A program made the translations under genes and the position numbers. Of a stretch of 64,000 nucleotides of DNA, positions 45,851-56,308 are shown in pieces. Origin of the DNA: Cylindrotheca closterium (Eukaryota > Bacillariophyta > Bacillariophyceae > Bacillariales > Bacillariaceae); NCBI GenBank assembly GCA_933822405.4, contig CAKOGP040001001.1, forward strand, positions 374,636 through 438,635, in the 5' to 3' direction. The first letter of the stretch is position 1; each line of letters starts with the position of its first letter. The notes under the pieces are model-generated. The model was not told the origin of the DNA. It ran no database searches and saw only the letters and a list, made by a program, of their open reading frames with translations.

Positions 45851-47380
45851 ATGACACTTCAATGGACCACGGAAGCCAGCCAAGCGGCTGCAGACTTGAT
45901 CAATGAGAACAGCAGCCTTGATTATGTATTGTTCACAATCCCAAATCCAAAACAATCCAAACCTGAGGTCGTCGTCGAATCCAAAGGCAATGGTGGGCGG
46001 CAAGCCGTCTTTGATTTATGCTGCAACGAAGCCTCGCAGAAAAAGGTTCTGACGGGAGCCTTTGTCGTCAGTGCCGTCGATGAAAAGGGTTCTGTCACAA
46101 GTGTCCGTCGAAAGCTAGTCCATGTCACTTTTGCCGGAAGTCAAGTGGGAATCATGACCAAGGGCAAATTGAACGGTTGGTCGGGTCCCTTTCGGGATCC
46201 CTTTCCAGGATGTGCTACCTATTTGCAACTAATGGGAGGAGATATGGACGATTTGCAAGAAGGAGACTTGGCAGCAACCTTGATGGCAGCAGGAGGTGCA
46301 ACGAGATATGACTTTTCGAATCAAACGTTGCGAGGATCACTGGGGTTGCCGGAAACGCCTGCTCCCGCTCCAGCACCGGCTCCTATTGTATCAAGTGGTA
46401 AGAGATTTAAAATGCCAGTGGCGGCCCCGGAACCAACGCCGGAACCTGCTCCAACACCGGAACCAGAACCAGAACCGGAACCTGCCAATATGAACAAAAC
46501 GATAACGGCCTTGCAAAAGATGAAGGCCCACAAGCAAGCCATGAAACGGACCTCTAAAATGGAAAAGACTTCTCCTGAGCGACCCGTCTTGCAACCAGTC
46601 ACCGTTCAAGAAAAGGAACCAACAAAACCAGAAGCACCGGAACCTGGACCTGCGCCCAAACCGCCTCCTGGTGATCCCGACCGCCGCCAAGTTCTCATGC
46701 TCGTGTCGACCCAATCTGGTTCGAATCGACAATTGAACGATTGCAAAGCTAGCAAGCAAATGTTAGAGAGCATAGGCATCGCGCCAGTGATTCTAGACGG
46801 TGCGGATCCAGGAGCGAAAAAGAAGAGGGACAAGCTGTTTCGATTGTCTGGTGTTCGAGGCAATTATCCACAATTCTTTGTCGTCGAGAAAGGCATGCTA
46901 GAAGATATAGACGACGATGAAGATGAAGGAGAAGCTACCTTTTTTGGTGACTACAAAATGCTGAACGAAAAGAGGAAAAATGGTACCTTGGCGAAAGACA
47001 TTGGACTAGGTGACGACAGTCTAAGTCCCCATCCCGGACAAGAAGAAAATACTGAAGCGAAGGCTAGCAACAAGAAATTTATCTTGTTAATATCGAGCAT
47101 GTGCAATGCCCGGGTCATGGCCGAACAAAATCATGCCAAAGCCGTCATTGAAGGTTTGGGTATTGACATGACGAAACAGTTGGAACTACTGGATGGTTGC
47201 GATAAACAAATGCACGAACGTAGAAATGAGCTGTGGGGGGTTTCGGGCATACGAGCCCAGTATCCACAATTGTTTACGGTGGATGACGATGCGAAAATTC
47301 AGTATGTGGGGGATTATGCGAATATCATGTACCTGAATGATAATGGAACCCTGGCGCAAGAAGTTGGATTGGCGGCGTGA
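45851..47380 (+). CDS. ADF-H (coactosin-like) domain fused to two SH3BGRL/glutaredoxin-like domains
   Basis: Single exon, 509 aa from ATG 45851, which has an AAA just before it. Seven codons upstream are open but start at a weaker ATG. Residues 1-150 form an ADF-homology domain of coactosin type: LDYVLFTIPNP, VHVTFAGSQVGIMTKGKLNG, MGGDMDDLQEGDLAATLM. A Pro/Glu/Ala linker (about 165-235) and a Lys-rich helix follow. Then come two thioredoxin-fold domains of the SH3BGRL type: VLMLVSTQSGSNRQLNDC with GNYPQFFVVEKG and FFGDYKML, then FILLISSMCNARVMAEQN with AQYPQLFTVDDD and YVGDYANI. Neither has a CxxC motif, so redox activity is unlikely. ADF-H binds actin; SH3BGRL modules are protein adaptors. 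The whole looks like a cytosolic actin-associated adaptor. Confidence 0.87.
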   Translation: MTLQWTTEASQAAADLINENSSLDYVLFTIPNPKQSKPEVVVESKGNGGRQAVFDLCCNEASQKKVLTGAFVVSAVDEKGSVTSVRRKLVHVTFAGSQVGIMTKGKLNGWSGPFRDPFPGCATYLQLMGGDMDDLQEGDLAATLMAAGGATRYDFSNQTLRGSLGLPETPAPAPAPAPIVSSGKRFKMPVAAPEPTPEPAPTPEPEPEPEPANMNKTITALQKMKAHKQAMKRTSKMEKTSPERPVLQPVTVQEKEPTKPEAPEPGPAPKPPPGDPDRRQVLMLVSTQSGSNRQLNDCKASKQMLESIGIAPVILDGADPGAKKKRDKLFRLSGVRGNYPQFFVVEKGMLEDIDDDEDEGEATFFGDYKMLNEKRKNGTLAKDIGLGDDSLSPHPGQEENTEAKASNKKFILLISSMCNARVMAEQNHAKAVIEGLGIDMTKQLELLDGCDKQMHERRNELWGVSGIRAQYPQLFTVDDDAKIQYVGDYANIMYLNDNGTLAQEVGLAA

Positions 47381-47572
47381 GTTGGCGTGCTGGTAGCAGC
47401 AAACAGACTTTGCACTTGCTCAAATGCCGATATGCACTAATGAAAACTGTAGAACCAAACGTGATAGAATACAATGACAGAATTTGAATTAAAACTTGTT
47501 TTAGTCGTGGGTATGGTGTTTATGTCATAATCTATCGTCGTCACAAAGGAGTATAGCATTGGTGACTTCAGG

Positions 47573-48247
47573 TCAGCTGTATTTCTTGGATGCCCGAAGA
47601 AACCCAGCAATCGATTGTGACCCATGTCTCTTCTCCCCATTCGAAATCATTCTGGAATCATTTTGTATGATTCTGATTGGTACGGCTTCCTCTTTTCGTC
47701 GCTTGGCGGATGTACTGATGACGACAGCCGTCCTCGAACTCATTGGATCCACCATTTCTCTCGCCCTCTTTTTGTTTTCCAGGTGCAAACCTCTCCGTAT
47801 CAGGTCAGGAAGGATATTGCTGGATACCAAGTCTCGAGACTTTGCACTCCGAATCATGGTGGCACTGAGCTTGTTGATCATTCCTTCCATCGATGGAGTA
47901 CTTCTAGTAGTAGTAGTAGTAGGAGGAGGAGGAGGAGGAAGCTCGTGACTCCTACACCACTTATTGGGGAAATCGACTTGTGGTTGGTCGGGTATGAAAG
48001 GCGAAGTCAGTTCTTCAAAGAAACTTATATCTTCGCTTCTCTCGTCGTCATCAGATACCATACAGTAGTTTGGAAGGTTGATTTCGAATGGAATGTTCGC
48101 ACCAGCCATTGTTTGAATGACGGAATTTGGATCCATGGACGCTGTGCCATTATCCAAGAATCTAAGAAATGAAGCATCTTCAATATGAATAAGATCGCTT
48201 TCAATGTATTTGTTGTCGGGTGTCGTCTTGTGTGATCGGTTCATCAT
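47573..48247 (-). CDS. Hypothetical protein, 224 aa
   Basis: Single exon from ATG 48247. N-terminal acidic/hydrophobic region (IHIEDASFLRFLDNGTAS), a Pro/Thr stretch encoded by a trinucleotide run near 47910-47940, then a helical SMEGMINKLSATMIRSAKSR, and a Lys/Arg-rich C-terminal half (NKKRAREMV, SAKRRKEEAVPIR). The short helical block with repeated Ser/Arg recalls other small diatom proteins, and the basic tail suggests nuclear location. No domain is recognised. The frame is long for its composition and its flanks are AT-rich, so I think it is real. Confidence 0.6.
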   Translation of the reverse strand: MMNRSHKTTPDNKYIESDLIHIEDASFLRFLDNGTASMDPNSVIQTMAGANIPFEINLPNYCMVSDDDERSEDISFFEELTSPFIPDQPQVDFPNKWCRSHELPPPPPPTTTTTRSTPSMEGMINKLSATMIRSAKSRDLVSSNILPDLIRRGLHLENKKRAREMVDPMSSRTAVVISTSAKRRKEEAVPIRIIQNDSRMISNGEKRHGSQSIAGFLRASKKYS

Positions 48248-49002
48248 GAAAGCAGTTTTATAAAAAGTTAAAATATTTTATAAAATATTATGCCAGCACT
48301 GCATTTTTGGATTCCCCGTTCATGTTGGTGGGACCAGCATCTCATAGTCCGCCGCAACCAAGAAGTATTTTTTGTCGAAGCACTGTCCAATAAAAATAGC
48401 GGAGCATCTTTTCCGCGGCAGAATACTCGCAATGATCATAATGTGGCCGATATATCTCTGTGGGAAAAGAGCGTTTGATTCTTCTGAGGGAACTGAAACC
48501 CCGCTGACATGGTGTACACGCAGCCTTTTCGAACTACAGATGGTACCACCAGTACCATTTACCATGTGAGTGGCAGTGAGACAAAGTTTTTCTTGACTGA
48601 AGAGAGTCTTTACCAGTAAATACTCGTAGTTGGCAGGAGGAAAGCATTACGACCCATTGCACCACTCCAACCATTTACTTATTTAGAACCATATGAAGCA
48701 TATAAAACACAGAACAGCAAGCGCAACAAACCGCAGCAAATGAAGGCTACCGTGCTATTGCACACGCATGCAATGATTCGTGTCCGTAAGTGAACGGGAT
48801 CGGCCTTCGCGGAAGCCTGTCGATGAAACGACGATAACACACTCTTTTTAAGAATACGATTCGATCTACGTTACTACCTTTAACATCTACTACTTCGTAA
48901 GTCAACACCCTCGTAATAACATAACGATTACGTTTATATGGTTTATCAGACCCAGCAATAACTGCCGAAAGTTATCCGACAAACGAAACGAAAATAATAC
49001 GT

Positions 49003-49070
49003 TTGAAATGTATTGAAATGTATTGTATTGAAATGTATTGAAATGTATTGAAATGTATCGAAATGCAATG
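49003..49070. repeat. Short tandem repeat, unit about 10 bp (ttgaaatgta)
   Basis: About six copies of tattgaaatg with one interruption (tattgtattg). Direct neighbour of the gap repeats. Confidence 0.85.
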
Positions 49071-49137
49071 CCACCAAACGTTATGAACGTAATAATGATA
49101 TACGAAATGACATCAAATGTTATGAACATTATGATGA

Positions 49138-49241
49138 ACGGTGCTGAGCAACACCAATGAAAACTGTCACGAATGATGGTGCTGAGCAACACCAACGAAA
49201 ACTGCCACGAATGGTGCTGAGCAACACCAACNNNNNNNNNN
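49138..49241. repeat. 35-38 bp tandem repeat running into an assembly gap
   Basis: Units begin ggtgctgagcaacaccaa, followed by ygaaaactgycacgaat. Two full units and the start of a third are seen, cut by ten N at 49232-49241. The core is an imperfect palindrome with ggtg and cacc arms. The gap is probably unresolved repeat, so true length is unknown. The flanking stretch 48248-49506 contains no supported gene. Confidence 0.9.
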
Positions 49242-49506
49242 CTCTGGCGAACAGGAATGCATCATAGTTTCAGTGGTCCTAAAATGTTGCCGGAATATTA
49301 CAAAGCCCTTTTCATAAATGAATTAATTCTACCAGAAGTTCCAATCACAACCATAAATATTGCGGAAGTGGTTGAGCTTGCTTTTGTGGGAAAAATACCG
49401 TCCACAGAAACCAAGTCTGCTGTTCTGTATTTTGCCTTCCTGAAAAAGCGTGAATTTCAAGCTCACAACATAATTTTACTTTCGTTTATTTCTCACCAAC
49501 TGAACT

Positions 49507-50220
49507 ATGGCATCGTTTCAAACCCAATACGCTGTCACCCAAAGGGTGTGTGCATTGAACAATCATGGTGTTAAGAGTCTCAATCTTGGCGAGATGTCAA
49601 GTGCATATGGCTACTTTGCCGAGGCACTTGAAACTGTGAAGCAACTCATTCAGTTCTCACAGCAACAGGCTGAAATTTACGGTGATCCCGTGGACTCAAA
49701 AGCAAGCTACTGTTTCTCTTACTCGCCTTCTGAGAGCAGGTCGCTTGAGGGATACGTGAAGAGGCAGGATGCCGTCTACATTTGCGACCGGCCACTGACA
49801 GTATCGCTTGTTGACCCGTGTTCTTCGAAGCATTCTCAACCGATCAGCTTTCTCTGTTCTCTCCTCCTGTTCAATATGGCGCTCCTACATCACGCGCTTG
49901 GTCTACATGAGGAAAGTCCGATCGCTTTAGAGAAGGCAAAAATATTCTATGAAAGATGCCTTCTCATAGCAAAAAGTGAAAACAACGCTGCTGCGCACAA
50001 TGATAACTTGCTGGTAGTTGTTAGTGCCTTAAACAACATGGCACAGTTGGCAATGGAAGATGGAAATATCCAGATGGTACGACATTATCTCAACCAGCTT
50101 GGAATTATTTGTCGCCGCCACTCTTTCGCGAATGACAGCGTCTTCTATCAAAATGAATGGAAAAACATTCTCTCCAATGTCCTGTTGCGAGATGGACTGT
50201 ATGCTGCACGAGCCGCATGA
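49507..50220 (+). CDS. TPR-like diatom family protein, 237 aa
   Basis: Single exon, ATG 49507. Helical-repeat pattern: VCALNNHGVKSLNLGEMSSA, AYGYFAEALETVKQLIQF, then SLLLFNMALLHHALGLHEES and ALEKAKIFYERCLLIA, then VVVSALNNMAQLAMEDG with VRHYLNQLGIICR. The N-N-x-G-V-K-x-L start and the internal F-N-M-A-L-x-H-H motif are typical of an expanded diatom tetratricopeptide family of unknown role, likely protein-protein interaction in the cytosol. It lies just right of the gap. Confidence 0.75.
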   Translation: MASFQTQYAVTQRVCALNNHGVKSLNLGEMSSAYGYFAEALETVKQLIQFSQQQAEIYGDPVDSKASYCFSYSPSESRSLEGYVKRQDAVYICDRPLTVSLVDPCSSKHSQPISFLCSLLLFNMALLHHALGLHEESPIALEKAKIFYERCLLIAKSENNAAAHNDNLLVVVSALNNMAQLAMEDGNIQMVRHYLNQLGIICRRHSFANDSVFYQNEWKNILSNVLLRDGLYAARAA

Positions 50221-50839
50221 TGATGAGCGAGATGATGATATGATGAAAAGAAGATATAAAAAGATTAGAATAGAATAACCATATAGCAGATGATACCAGA
50301 TGCTTTTCTGCTACATGAATTGGAAGGGGGGAAGTTAGGCAAGGTAACGCGTGGTATATAAATATATCAGAGGAACGGCCGGGAAATAGACATTTAGCAT
50401 ACAATTCTTGGGAGTAAATATTGATTTTCCCGGCCGTCCCAGATGAGTGATACGAGATAAGACACAAAAGATGAGCCTGAAATCACATGAACCCGCGAAA
50501 CTTTCGGAGCTGTTTTACACATACCGGTACCATTGCGTATATATGTGTTAAAATTAATCCGGCATCGTATCTCTCCGGAAAAGTACTTGTACCGGTAGGT
50601 AGGTATGGTACGAACCGCATATACGGTACACGTGTACGTGCATCACACCTTCGATGCCGGATCAAGACCAACATGAATCAATCGTTTCCGGTAGGCGGCA
50701 AGACGGCATGGAACCCTGACAACGAGAACCCTGCCGGTACGCTGTATCATCATATACGAGAACCGTCATCAATCATCGATCATCAAAAGGACATAATATA
50801 TACAATCATACAATCATATTTAAAATACGGCCAAACTTC
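50221..50839. other. Intergenic with palindromic elements
   Basis: Holds taccggta-type palindromes (near 50521 and 50589) and gtacacgtgtacgtg (near 50627-50641), probably upstream elements of the mTERF-ankyrin gene. No supported gene. Confidence 0.55.
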
Positions 50840-52487
50840 ATGAAGATCACTATAATCGCTTTACCACTTTGCCTCTTCGTCCTACAAGGGCCATTAGCAA
50901 CTTCTGCTTTCTCAGCGAACAAACCATCGTCGCCATCGATTCGAACGAAGGATCATTCGTACGTAACCTCCCTGTTCTACAGAAAGCACGAGCATGAAGA
51001 CGAACACAAAAGTAAAAGAGCAAAACAAAAGACTAGGCGGCGAGTGTACAAGCACTTGTTCCGACACTACGGAGATATTAGCTTTGATAGTTGGCTTCGG
51101 TGCGAGGATCCCCAATCATTTTTGCTTTCGATTGGATACACACAAGGAGAAATTGACAAACTATCAAATGATTTCCCCCCACTATTGACATTAAATGTAC
51201 ACGACCAACTGGCATCAAAAGTCCGCTTTTTAGTTGAGACTCTAGGAGGAGGAGAAGGTCGGTTGACCTGGAATCAGGACCAAGACAAAATTGAAACGTC
51301 ATTCATCATGTCTCCGGATGATGGCGAAGCCGAATGCTCACTCTTGGACAACTCGGAATCTTCGGGCGATCAGCATTCACTGCGATTATCAACAATATCC
51401 AAAATGAATGCTCCAGCTGGCTTTTTTGGATGCTCGTTAGATCGCGAAGTTGGTCCATATCATGCCTACCTTCAGCATTCTGGCTTGCTTTGTGGACCCG
51501 AACTGCTTGCCGAACCAACACGATTTGTGGAGTTCTTGGAAGCCTCCAAGTCGATCGAGGCTTTCTCGGAACTATGTCAGCAGTGGAGTGACCCCAAAGA
51601 GGCAACCGATAAACATTCCACAGAAACAATAGGGGCATTCTTGGACAGCATTACGCCGGGCCTATTGCCAGTTGCCAAAAAGGACACGTCGTATTTCGTC
51701 GACCTGTTGCTGCAACATGGATACAATCCTCTCGAGTATGATACGAATACTGGTATTGGGCCACTTCATTGGCTGGCGGGCCGTGGGCAGCTGGCAGGAA
51801 CACAATCGGTGGTTCAGGCACTCCTTCAGGAACATGACGAGTCATCTCTCTTGGAGTTACTAGACAACACACGAGACCCGAAAATGGGCGCAACACCCTT
51901 CCATTGGGCCGCCTGTGGTATGAATACAAGCTTGCAAGGTGGCGGAGGTAAGAATGCACCATAATAAAGAGTGCAATGTATATGTGTTCTGTGTATGACC
52001 TTGGCTCACTTATTTGTTGGAATCTGAAACTCTGAAAGGCTCTATTGAAGTCTGTCGATGGATCATCGATCGGGTTTTTGAAGAGGGTGATAAGGATGCT
52101 CTTGTCAAGCTCTGCAATCTACCTTGCTGGACAAACCAGAGTACCCCATTGATGTATGCTGCTTGGGGTGGCAATTTGAAGCTTTGTGAATTATTACTGG
52201 AAGAAGGTGGAGCCGACCCAATGCATGCCGACAAGCTTGGCCAAAGTGCCCTGCATTGGGCTGCGGCTGCGGGGCATCTGAGCGTATGCCAATACTTGGC
52301 TGGAGAATGTGATCGTCAATTGCTTTCGTTAGCATCCGCACCAAAAGCGGAGCAGGATGCTTCATCTGCAAAAGATCAAATCGAAAGGCAGATCTTAGAA
52401 CCAGACAATAGTGGCATGACACCTCTGGACTATGCAATGCAGCACGATCGTAAGGATGTCATCGAGTGGATGAAGAAATTGCTGTAG
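50840..52487 (+). CDS. Plastid-directed protein with mTERF-like motif and ankyrin repeats
   Basis: Two exons (50840-51947, 52039-52487), intron 91 nt, 518 aa. The splice joins LQGGGG to SIEVCRWIIDR. The start is a signal peptide ending ATSAF|SANKP, a good diatom plastid-targeting motif, followed by a basic transit-like stretch. Residues about 90-137 read as an mTERF helix-turn motif: FLLSIGYTQGEIDKL, FPPLLTLNVHDQLASKVRFL, VETLG. From about 300 there are ankyrin-type units: GIGPLHWLAGRGQL, ATPFHWAACG, STPLMYAAWGGNLKLCELLL, QSALHWAAAAGHLSVCQYLA and GMTPLDYAMQHDRKDVI. mTERF proteins bind organelle nucleic acid and control transcription or RNA processing. Here only one mTERF repeat is clear, so the role may be ankyrin-mediated. 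Moderate confidence in the mTERF call. Confidence 0.82.
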
Positions 52488-52669
52488 AAGCTGTTGACGC
52501 TGAATTGCCGCTCCATAGTATCTTTAGGTAAATAACTTTTTAAACTACACCTTCCAATTTTAAACAAGTACAATTATTCAGTTCAGTTGAAAATGCAGTG
52601 CTCGGACAGAAAGAAATGTGAAACTATTAGCTTACTTGAAGTGGTGACATTAATATGACATGAACTCAA

Positions 52670-54244
52670 CTATATCTCTGGAAGGACAACTTCCCAAGAC
52701 GATCGTTCAAAAACAGATGCCGGTAGTTTTTCGGACTGTTGGGGATAATGCTTCTTCAGGTACTGGAAGGTCTTGAGGTTGGGCAATCGGACCATATCCG
52801 AGGACGCACCATTGACGGCTAGCATAATGTCATGGCAAAGGACAATGCTCTCGCCATAGTCATCTTGGGAGATTTCGGACTTGATCTTGTAGTAGCACTC
52901 GCCCTCCGCAATGGGGAGACCCGAAAAAAAGCAGAACTGAATGTAGAGGCGCCAAGAATCCGGCGCACGTACTTGATCGGGGAGGGTACGGTAGTCGCCA
53001 GGATATTTTTGATGCATCAGAACCAGCAGTTCGTCCGATGGTTCTGGAAGTACGGCCAACAAGTAATCCTTATCTAGCCGGCTGTTCACATCAAAGTCGT
53101 CATCGTCACCGTCCGAGACGGCAGATTCAGAAGTGGTCGTCGAGGTGGTCGAGCTGAAGCGAGACGAGGATCGTGACATCATACTCTTGACGAAAGAATG
53201 TTTTCGTTCCGGTTTGATCTCTTGCTTTGGCAATCCTAGGGCACTGGGCAAACAAAATACGACCAAGGTGCGCATGCCTTGCTTGACACATCCCGCATAG
53301 AATGGATTGTCTCCAACAATTAGCTTTCCCGAAAAGTAGCATCTACGGTTGCCACCACGAGCGTTTTGCTTGTTATGCTTGCCGACGGCATAGTAGGCCA
53401 TGCGTCTTTGAGCGGGCACGGGTGCATGAACTCGGGCATAACTGGAACGCATGGTAAGTTCGGAAACCCCCCGACTAACTTCATGAGGGTTTGAATCGCT
53501 GACAATCAGTTCGTCCATAGGATGAAGGACTTCAGATGTTTCAGGGATACTGATTGCCTTCTCCTTGGTACTGCGCTTCTTGGTTCTTTTCTTTTTGAGT
53601 GGGATGGGTTCATCATCCTTCTTTTCCTCGCCCACAACGCTTGATCCTGATATCATTTTAGTCATCATCTCAGGAGCGCAGGCATTACCAAACGAGTGAA
53701 ACATGGAAAAGTTCGAAGTCAATTCCTGCCGTGGTATTTCGTTGCTTTTATTACGGGGATAAATGCGAGTGCTGTTCTTCTTGGTATTGTCTTCAACATT
53801 GCCGACAGCTGTTGAATCTTCTTGGCATCCAAACAGTGTTTTAGCGAAGGAATCGTGCAAGGACCTAAGCTGTTCTTCCACTATGGAAGTGGGAGACGGG
53901 CTCTGTGGTTTCTTTATGTCTCCTCCTCTGGGAGGCGTTGTGAGGGCCAGTGCATTTGTTTCAGGCCCGCCTACGAACTGGATACCACCAAATCCCTCGT
54001 CGAAGTTATCATCGCCAGGAGTTATGCTATTGTTGCGTTTGCTTCCCTTGCTAGCTTTGCTACCTTTGCTATGTCGACTGCCTCTGCTTCGGCTGCTCTT
54101 GCTCCGAGTGCGGGTACTGGCGTCAACCATTTCTGGAAAATCCTTTGGTGGAACATAGATTCCAGCACCTAGCCATGAGCCTGTTGTGCTGCCAGTCATA
54201 TGTCTGTCCTCCTCTTGATTGCTGATGCTGGCGGATGGAAACAT
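52670..54244 (-). CDS. Hypothetical protein with duplicated Cys-Phe-Ser-Gly domain
   Basis: Single exon, 524 aa from ATG 54244. The N-terminal half is Ser/Lys/Arg-rich and probably disordered (SRGSRHSKGSKASKGSK, LKKKRTKKRSTKEK). The C-terminal half holds two related blocks: RRCYFSGKLIVGDNPFYAGC with VVFCLPSALGLP, and FCFFSGLPIAEGECYYKI with IVLCHDIMLAVNG. They share C-x-F-S-G at the start, a Tyr/Gly-rich middle and a downstream Cys, and may be zinc-binding or disulphide modules. The ending VFERSSWEVVLPEI is preceded by an SxxLPxxYPxx-like helix. No known function. Confidence 0.8.
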   Translation of the reverse strand: MFPSASISNQEEDRHMTGSTTGSWLGAGIYVPPKDFPEMVDASTRTRSKSSRSRGSRHSKGSKASKGSKRNNSITPGDDNFDEGFGGIQFVGGPETNALALTTPPRGGDIKKPQSPSPTSIVEEQLRSLHDSFAKTLFGCQEDSTAVGNVEDNTKKNSTRIYPRNKSNEIPRQELTSNFSMFHSFGNACAPEMMTKMISGSSVVGEEKKDDEPIPLKKKRTKKRSTKEKAISIPETSEVLHPMDELIVSDSNPHEVSRGVSELTMRSSYARVHAPVPAQRRMAYYAVGKHNKQNARGGNRRCYFSGKLIVGDNPFYAGCVKQGMRTLVVFCLPSALGLPKQEIKPERKHSFVKSMMSRSSSRFSSTTSTTTSESAVSDGDDDDFDVNSRLDKDYLLAVLPEPSDELLVLMHQKYPGDYRTLPDQVRAPDSWRLYIQFCFFSGLPIAEGECYYKIKSEISQDDYGESIVLCHDIMLAVNGASSDMVRLPNLKTFQYLKKHYPQQSEKLPASVFERSSWEVVLPEI

Positions 54245-55268
54245 TGCTGTTTTTGTAATCGATCCTTAGAATTCACTGCAACGAACTCAACAAAATCCCA
54301 TTCAAAAGCAAGGATGATGAATTTCAAAAGATAGGTGCAATCCTGTGAACAGCGGTGGTCTGCGAAAACTTGGAATCCGAAAATGAGACCACAAAACGGT
54401 TATCAAGACTTAAATTTTTAGCGCGCCAAAACTTCCTAAGTATTTGTAGCCAGCCAGCTGTCTGATACCAGTCTGATGCCGAATACACATATATCATCGA
54501 GCCAGATATCTCACGACTTGTCAATGCCCGCTTGCCGTTGCTTGGAATCACATCTTGAGCAAAACACCAATGATACAATGTAGTTTGTGAAAGAGTAATA
54601 AAAAAAGCTCGTTAAATTTCTAAACAAACAATAAGCAATGTAGTGTCCAAGCAGTTCAAGGTCACTTTTTCATGGTCATGCTTATGTTCGATCAGATAAG
54701 CGCCTTTTGTTTGAAAGCTACCACGCTGCTATGATCCTGCTGCTGATCGCCTCGAACAATGTTGTAGGACGAACAACTAGATTATTCTATCTCCTCCCAT
54801 GGGGCGCACAGAATAATCCCATTTAGATGTGCTGTATTTTACCTTTGATGGCCCTAGGACTACCCAACATCTTATAGTCATACTTATCAAGGGAGCTGTT
54901 ACGCTTTGCAACAAAAAAAGATCCATCTCAAAAGTGATAAATAACATTAATTATACTAATAAATAACGTCGAAAGTCTCCATGACAACCATGTTTGATCC
55001 GAAAGCAGAATCAAATACAACAGAAACAGCGAAAGTCTTTCTGTCTCTTCCGAAAAGACATTTCTTGTTGTATGGTTAGGTGAAGGTAAAACACGCCTGC
55101 GACCTGGTGAAGCCTCTCGCTTCAGGCTTTCTTGTTGATAGATTAAGGTTGCCTGGTTTCCACTGATCAATTCATTCTAACCTTGCTCCATTATTCGCAA
55201 ACGTCATTGCCCATAATTGCCTCCAAACCAAGTACTCCAACTTCTTGTTTTCCAGCATGTGACTATAA
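54245..55268. other. Intergenic, no gene recognised
   Basis: About 1 kb, AT-rich, with no supported frame or RNA gene. Confidence 0.6.
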
Positions 55269-55808
55269 TTAGGTCAGCACTGACTCCAACTTGTTGATTT
55301 TGGCTTTCGCTTCTTCTACTAGGACCTTGACCTTTTCGATTTGGCCCTCATTATCTTCCCCGTCCAATGTTTCCGGCAGCTTGGATGATGCCAAGTCCAA
55401 GTTGGCCTCGCCATCCACCACGTTGGCAATGGAAGCAATCTTTTCCTCAGCTTTGACTAGTTCTTCCCTTAACTCTTGATACTCTGCTTGTTGTTTGGCC
55501 TCGAGACGTTGTTTTAGCAGTATTTCCTGACCTTCTTTTTGCCTCGTTAATTCTCCATCCTCCTTTCGCTGCCGTTCTTCTTCGTCTCCTATTTTCTTTT
55601 GCTGTTCTTCTAGTTGCGCCTGCTGTTTGGACAAGGTCTGGTCGTCTTGTTTGCCTCGTAACGCCCCTTGTTGGGCCTTTTGATTTGCTTTTTGTCGCAT
55701 GTTGAATACGATGAATGCACAGGTTGCTATGAAAAGGCAAACCAGGCAACCAACAATGCGACCGCATCGCTTTGTGCTGCGATCGGACTTATTTTTTCGG
55801 ATTTGCAT
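55269..55808 (-). CDS. Small membrane-anchored coiled-coil protein
   Basis: Single exon, 179 aa from ATG 55808. A basic start (MQIRKNKSDRSTKRCGR) precedes one TM (IVGCLVCLFIATCAFIVF). A long Gln/Glu/Lys-rich coiled coil follows (about 45-130), then an acidic loop and a second short helix (IEKVKVLVEEAKAKINKLE). The topology looks like a signal-anchor protein with the coil on the lumenal or outer face, or the reverse. Unknown family. Confidence 0.7.
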   Translation of the reverse strand: MQIRKNKSDRSTKRCGRIVGCLVCLFIATCAFIVFNMRQKANQKAQQGALRGKQDDQTLSKQQAQLEEQQKKIGDEEERQRKEDGELTRQKEGQEILLKQRLEAKQQAEYQELREELVKAEEKIASIANVVDGEANLDLASSKLPETLDGEDNEGQIEKVKVLVEEAKAKINKLESVLT

Positions 55809-56308
55809 GATTCCTGCTGGATGCTATTAGAGTTTTTGAATGATTTGGTTTTCTCTCTCTAACGTCAATTCTTCACGGCTCTGTTTGGTACGAGTGTGTT
55901 TCTTGTTCTGGTGTACGTCAACTTCTGTATTGTCGATACGTTACAGTATTCAACGCAGTAGCTTACAATGGTGTGACCTTGCAATGAAGCAAACGTGAGA
56001 AGACAATAACAATTGTAAGTTGTGGCTGGAAGTCATTTTTCCAGCAGTGCGAAAAGTCGGACAGATTTTAGTCGGACATATCGTACGACTTACGGACTTT
56101 TCTGAAAATCAAACCAAACTCAACTCAATAATAACCAAAATTCCAAACATTTCATCAACGCAAACAGAAACGGTCCCACGAAACGGACTCCTCTAACACC
56201 TTCAATGCTCACGATTGTGGATGTCGACGGGAACCAATCGCCAAGACCGACGCGAATGGCAACCGCACTTTCAATGTGGCAGATCTAGACCCTAGCACGA
56301 CAAATGCC
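55809..56308. other. Upstream region of the MYND gene, possible upstream exon
   Basis: About 500 bp. A frame in phase with the MYND gene is open from about 56130 but has no ATG before 56309. An upstream exon with the true start is therefore possible. Confidence 0.5.

Noticed and set aside
49257..49574. 105-codon frame directly right of the gap
   Set aside because: Overlaps the start of the TPR-like gene in another frame and has no recognisable features; probably its leader.
56130..56308. Open frame upstream of the MYND gene as part of its CDS
   Set aside because: No ATG in phase before 56309; kept only as a possible upstream exon.
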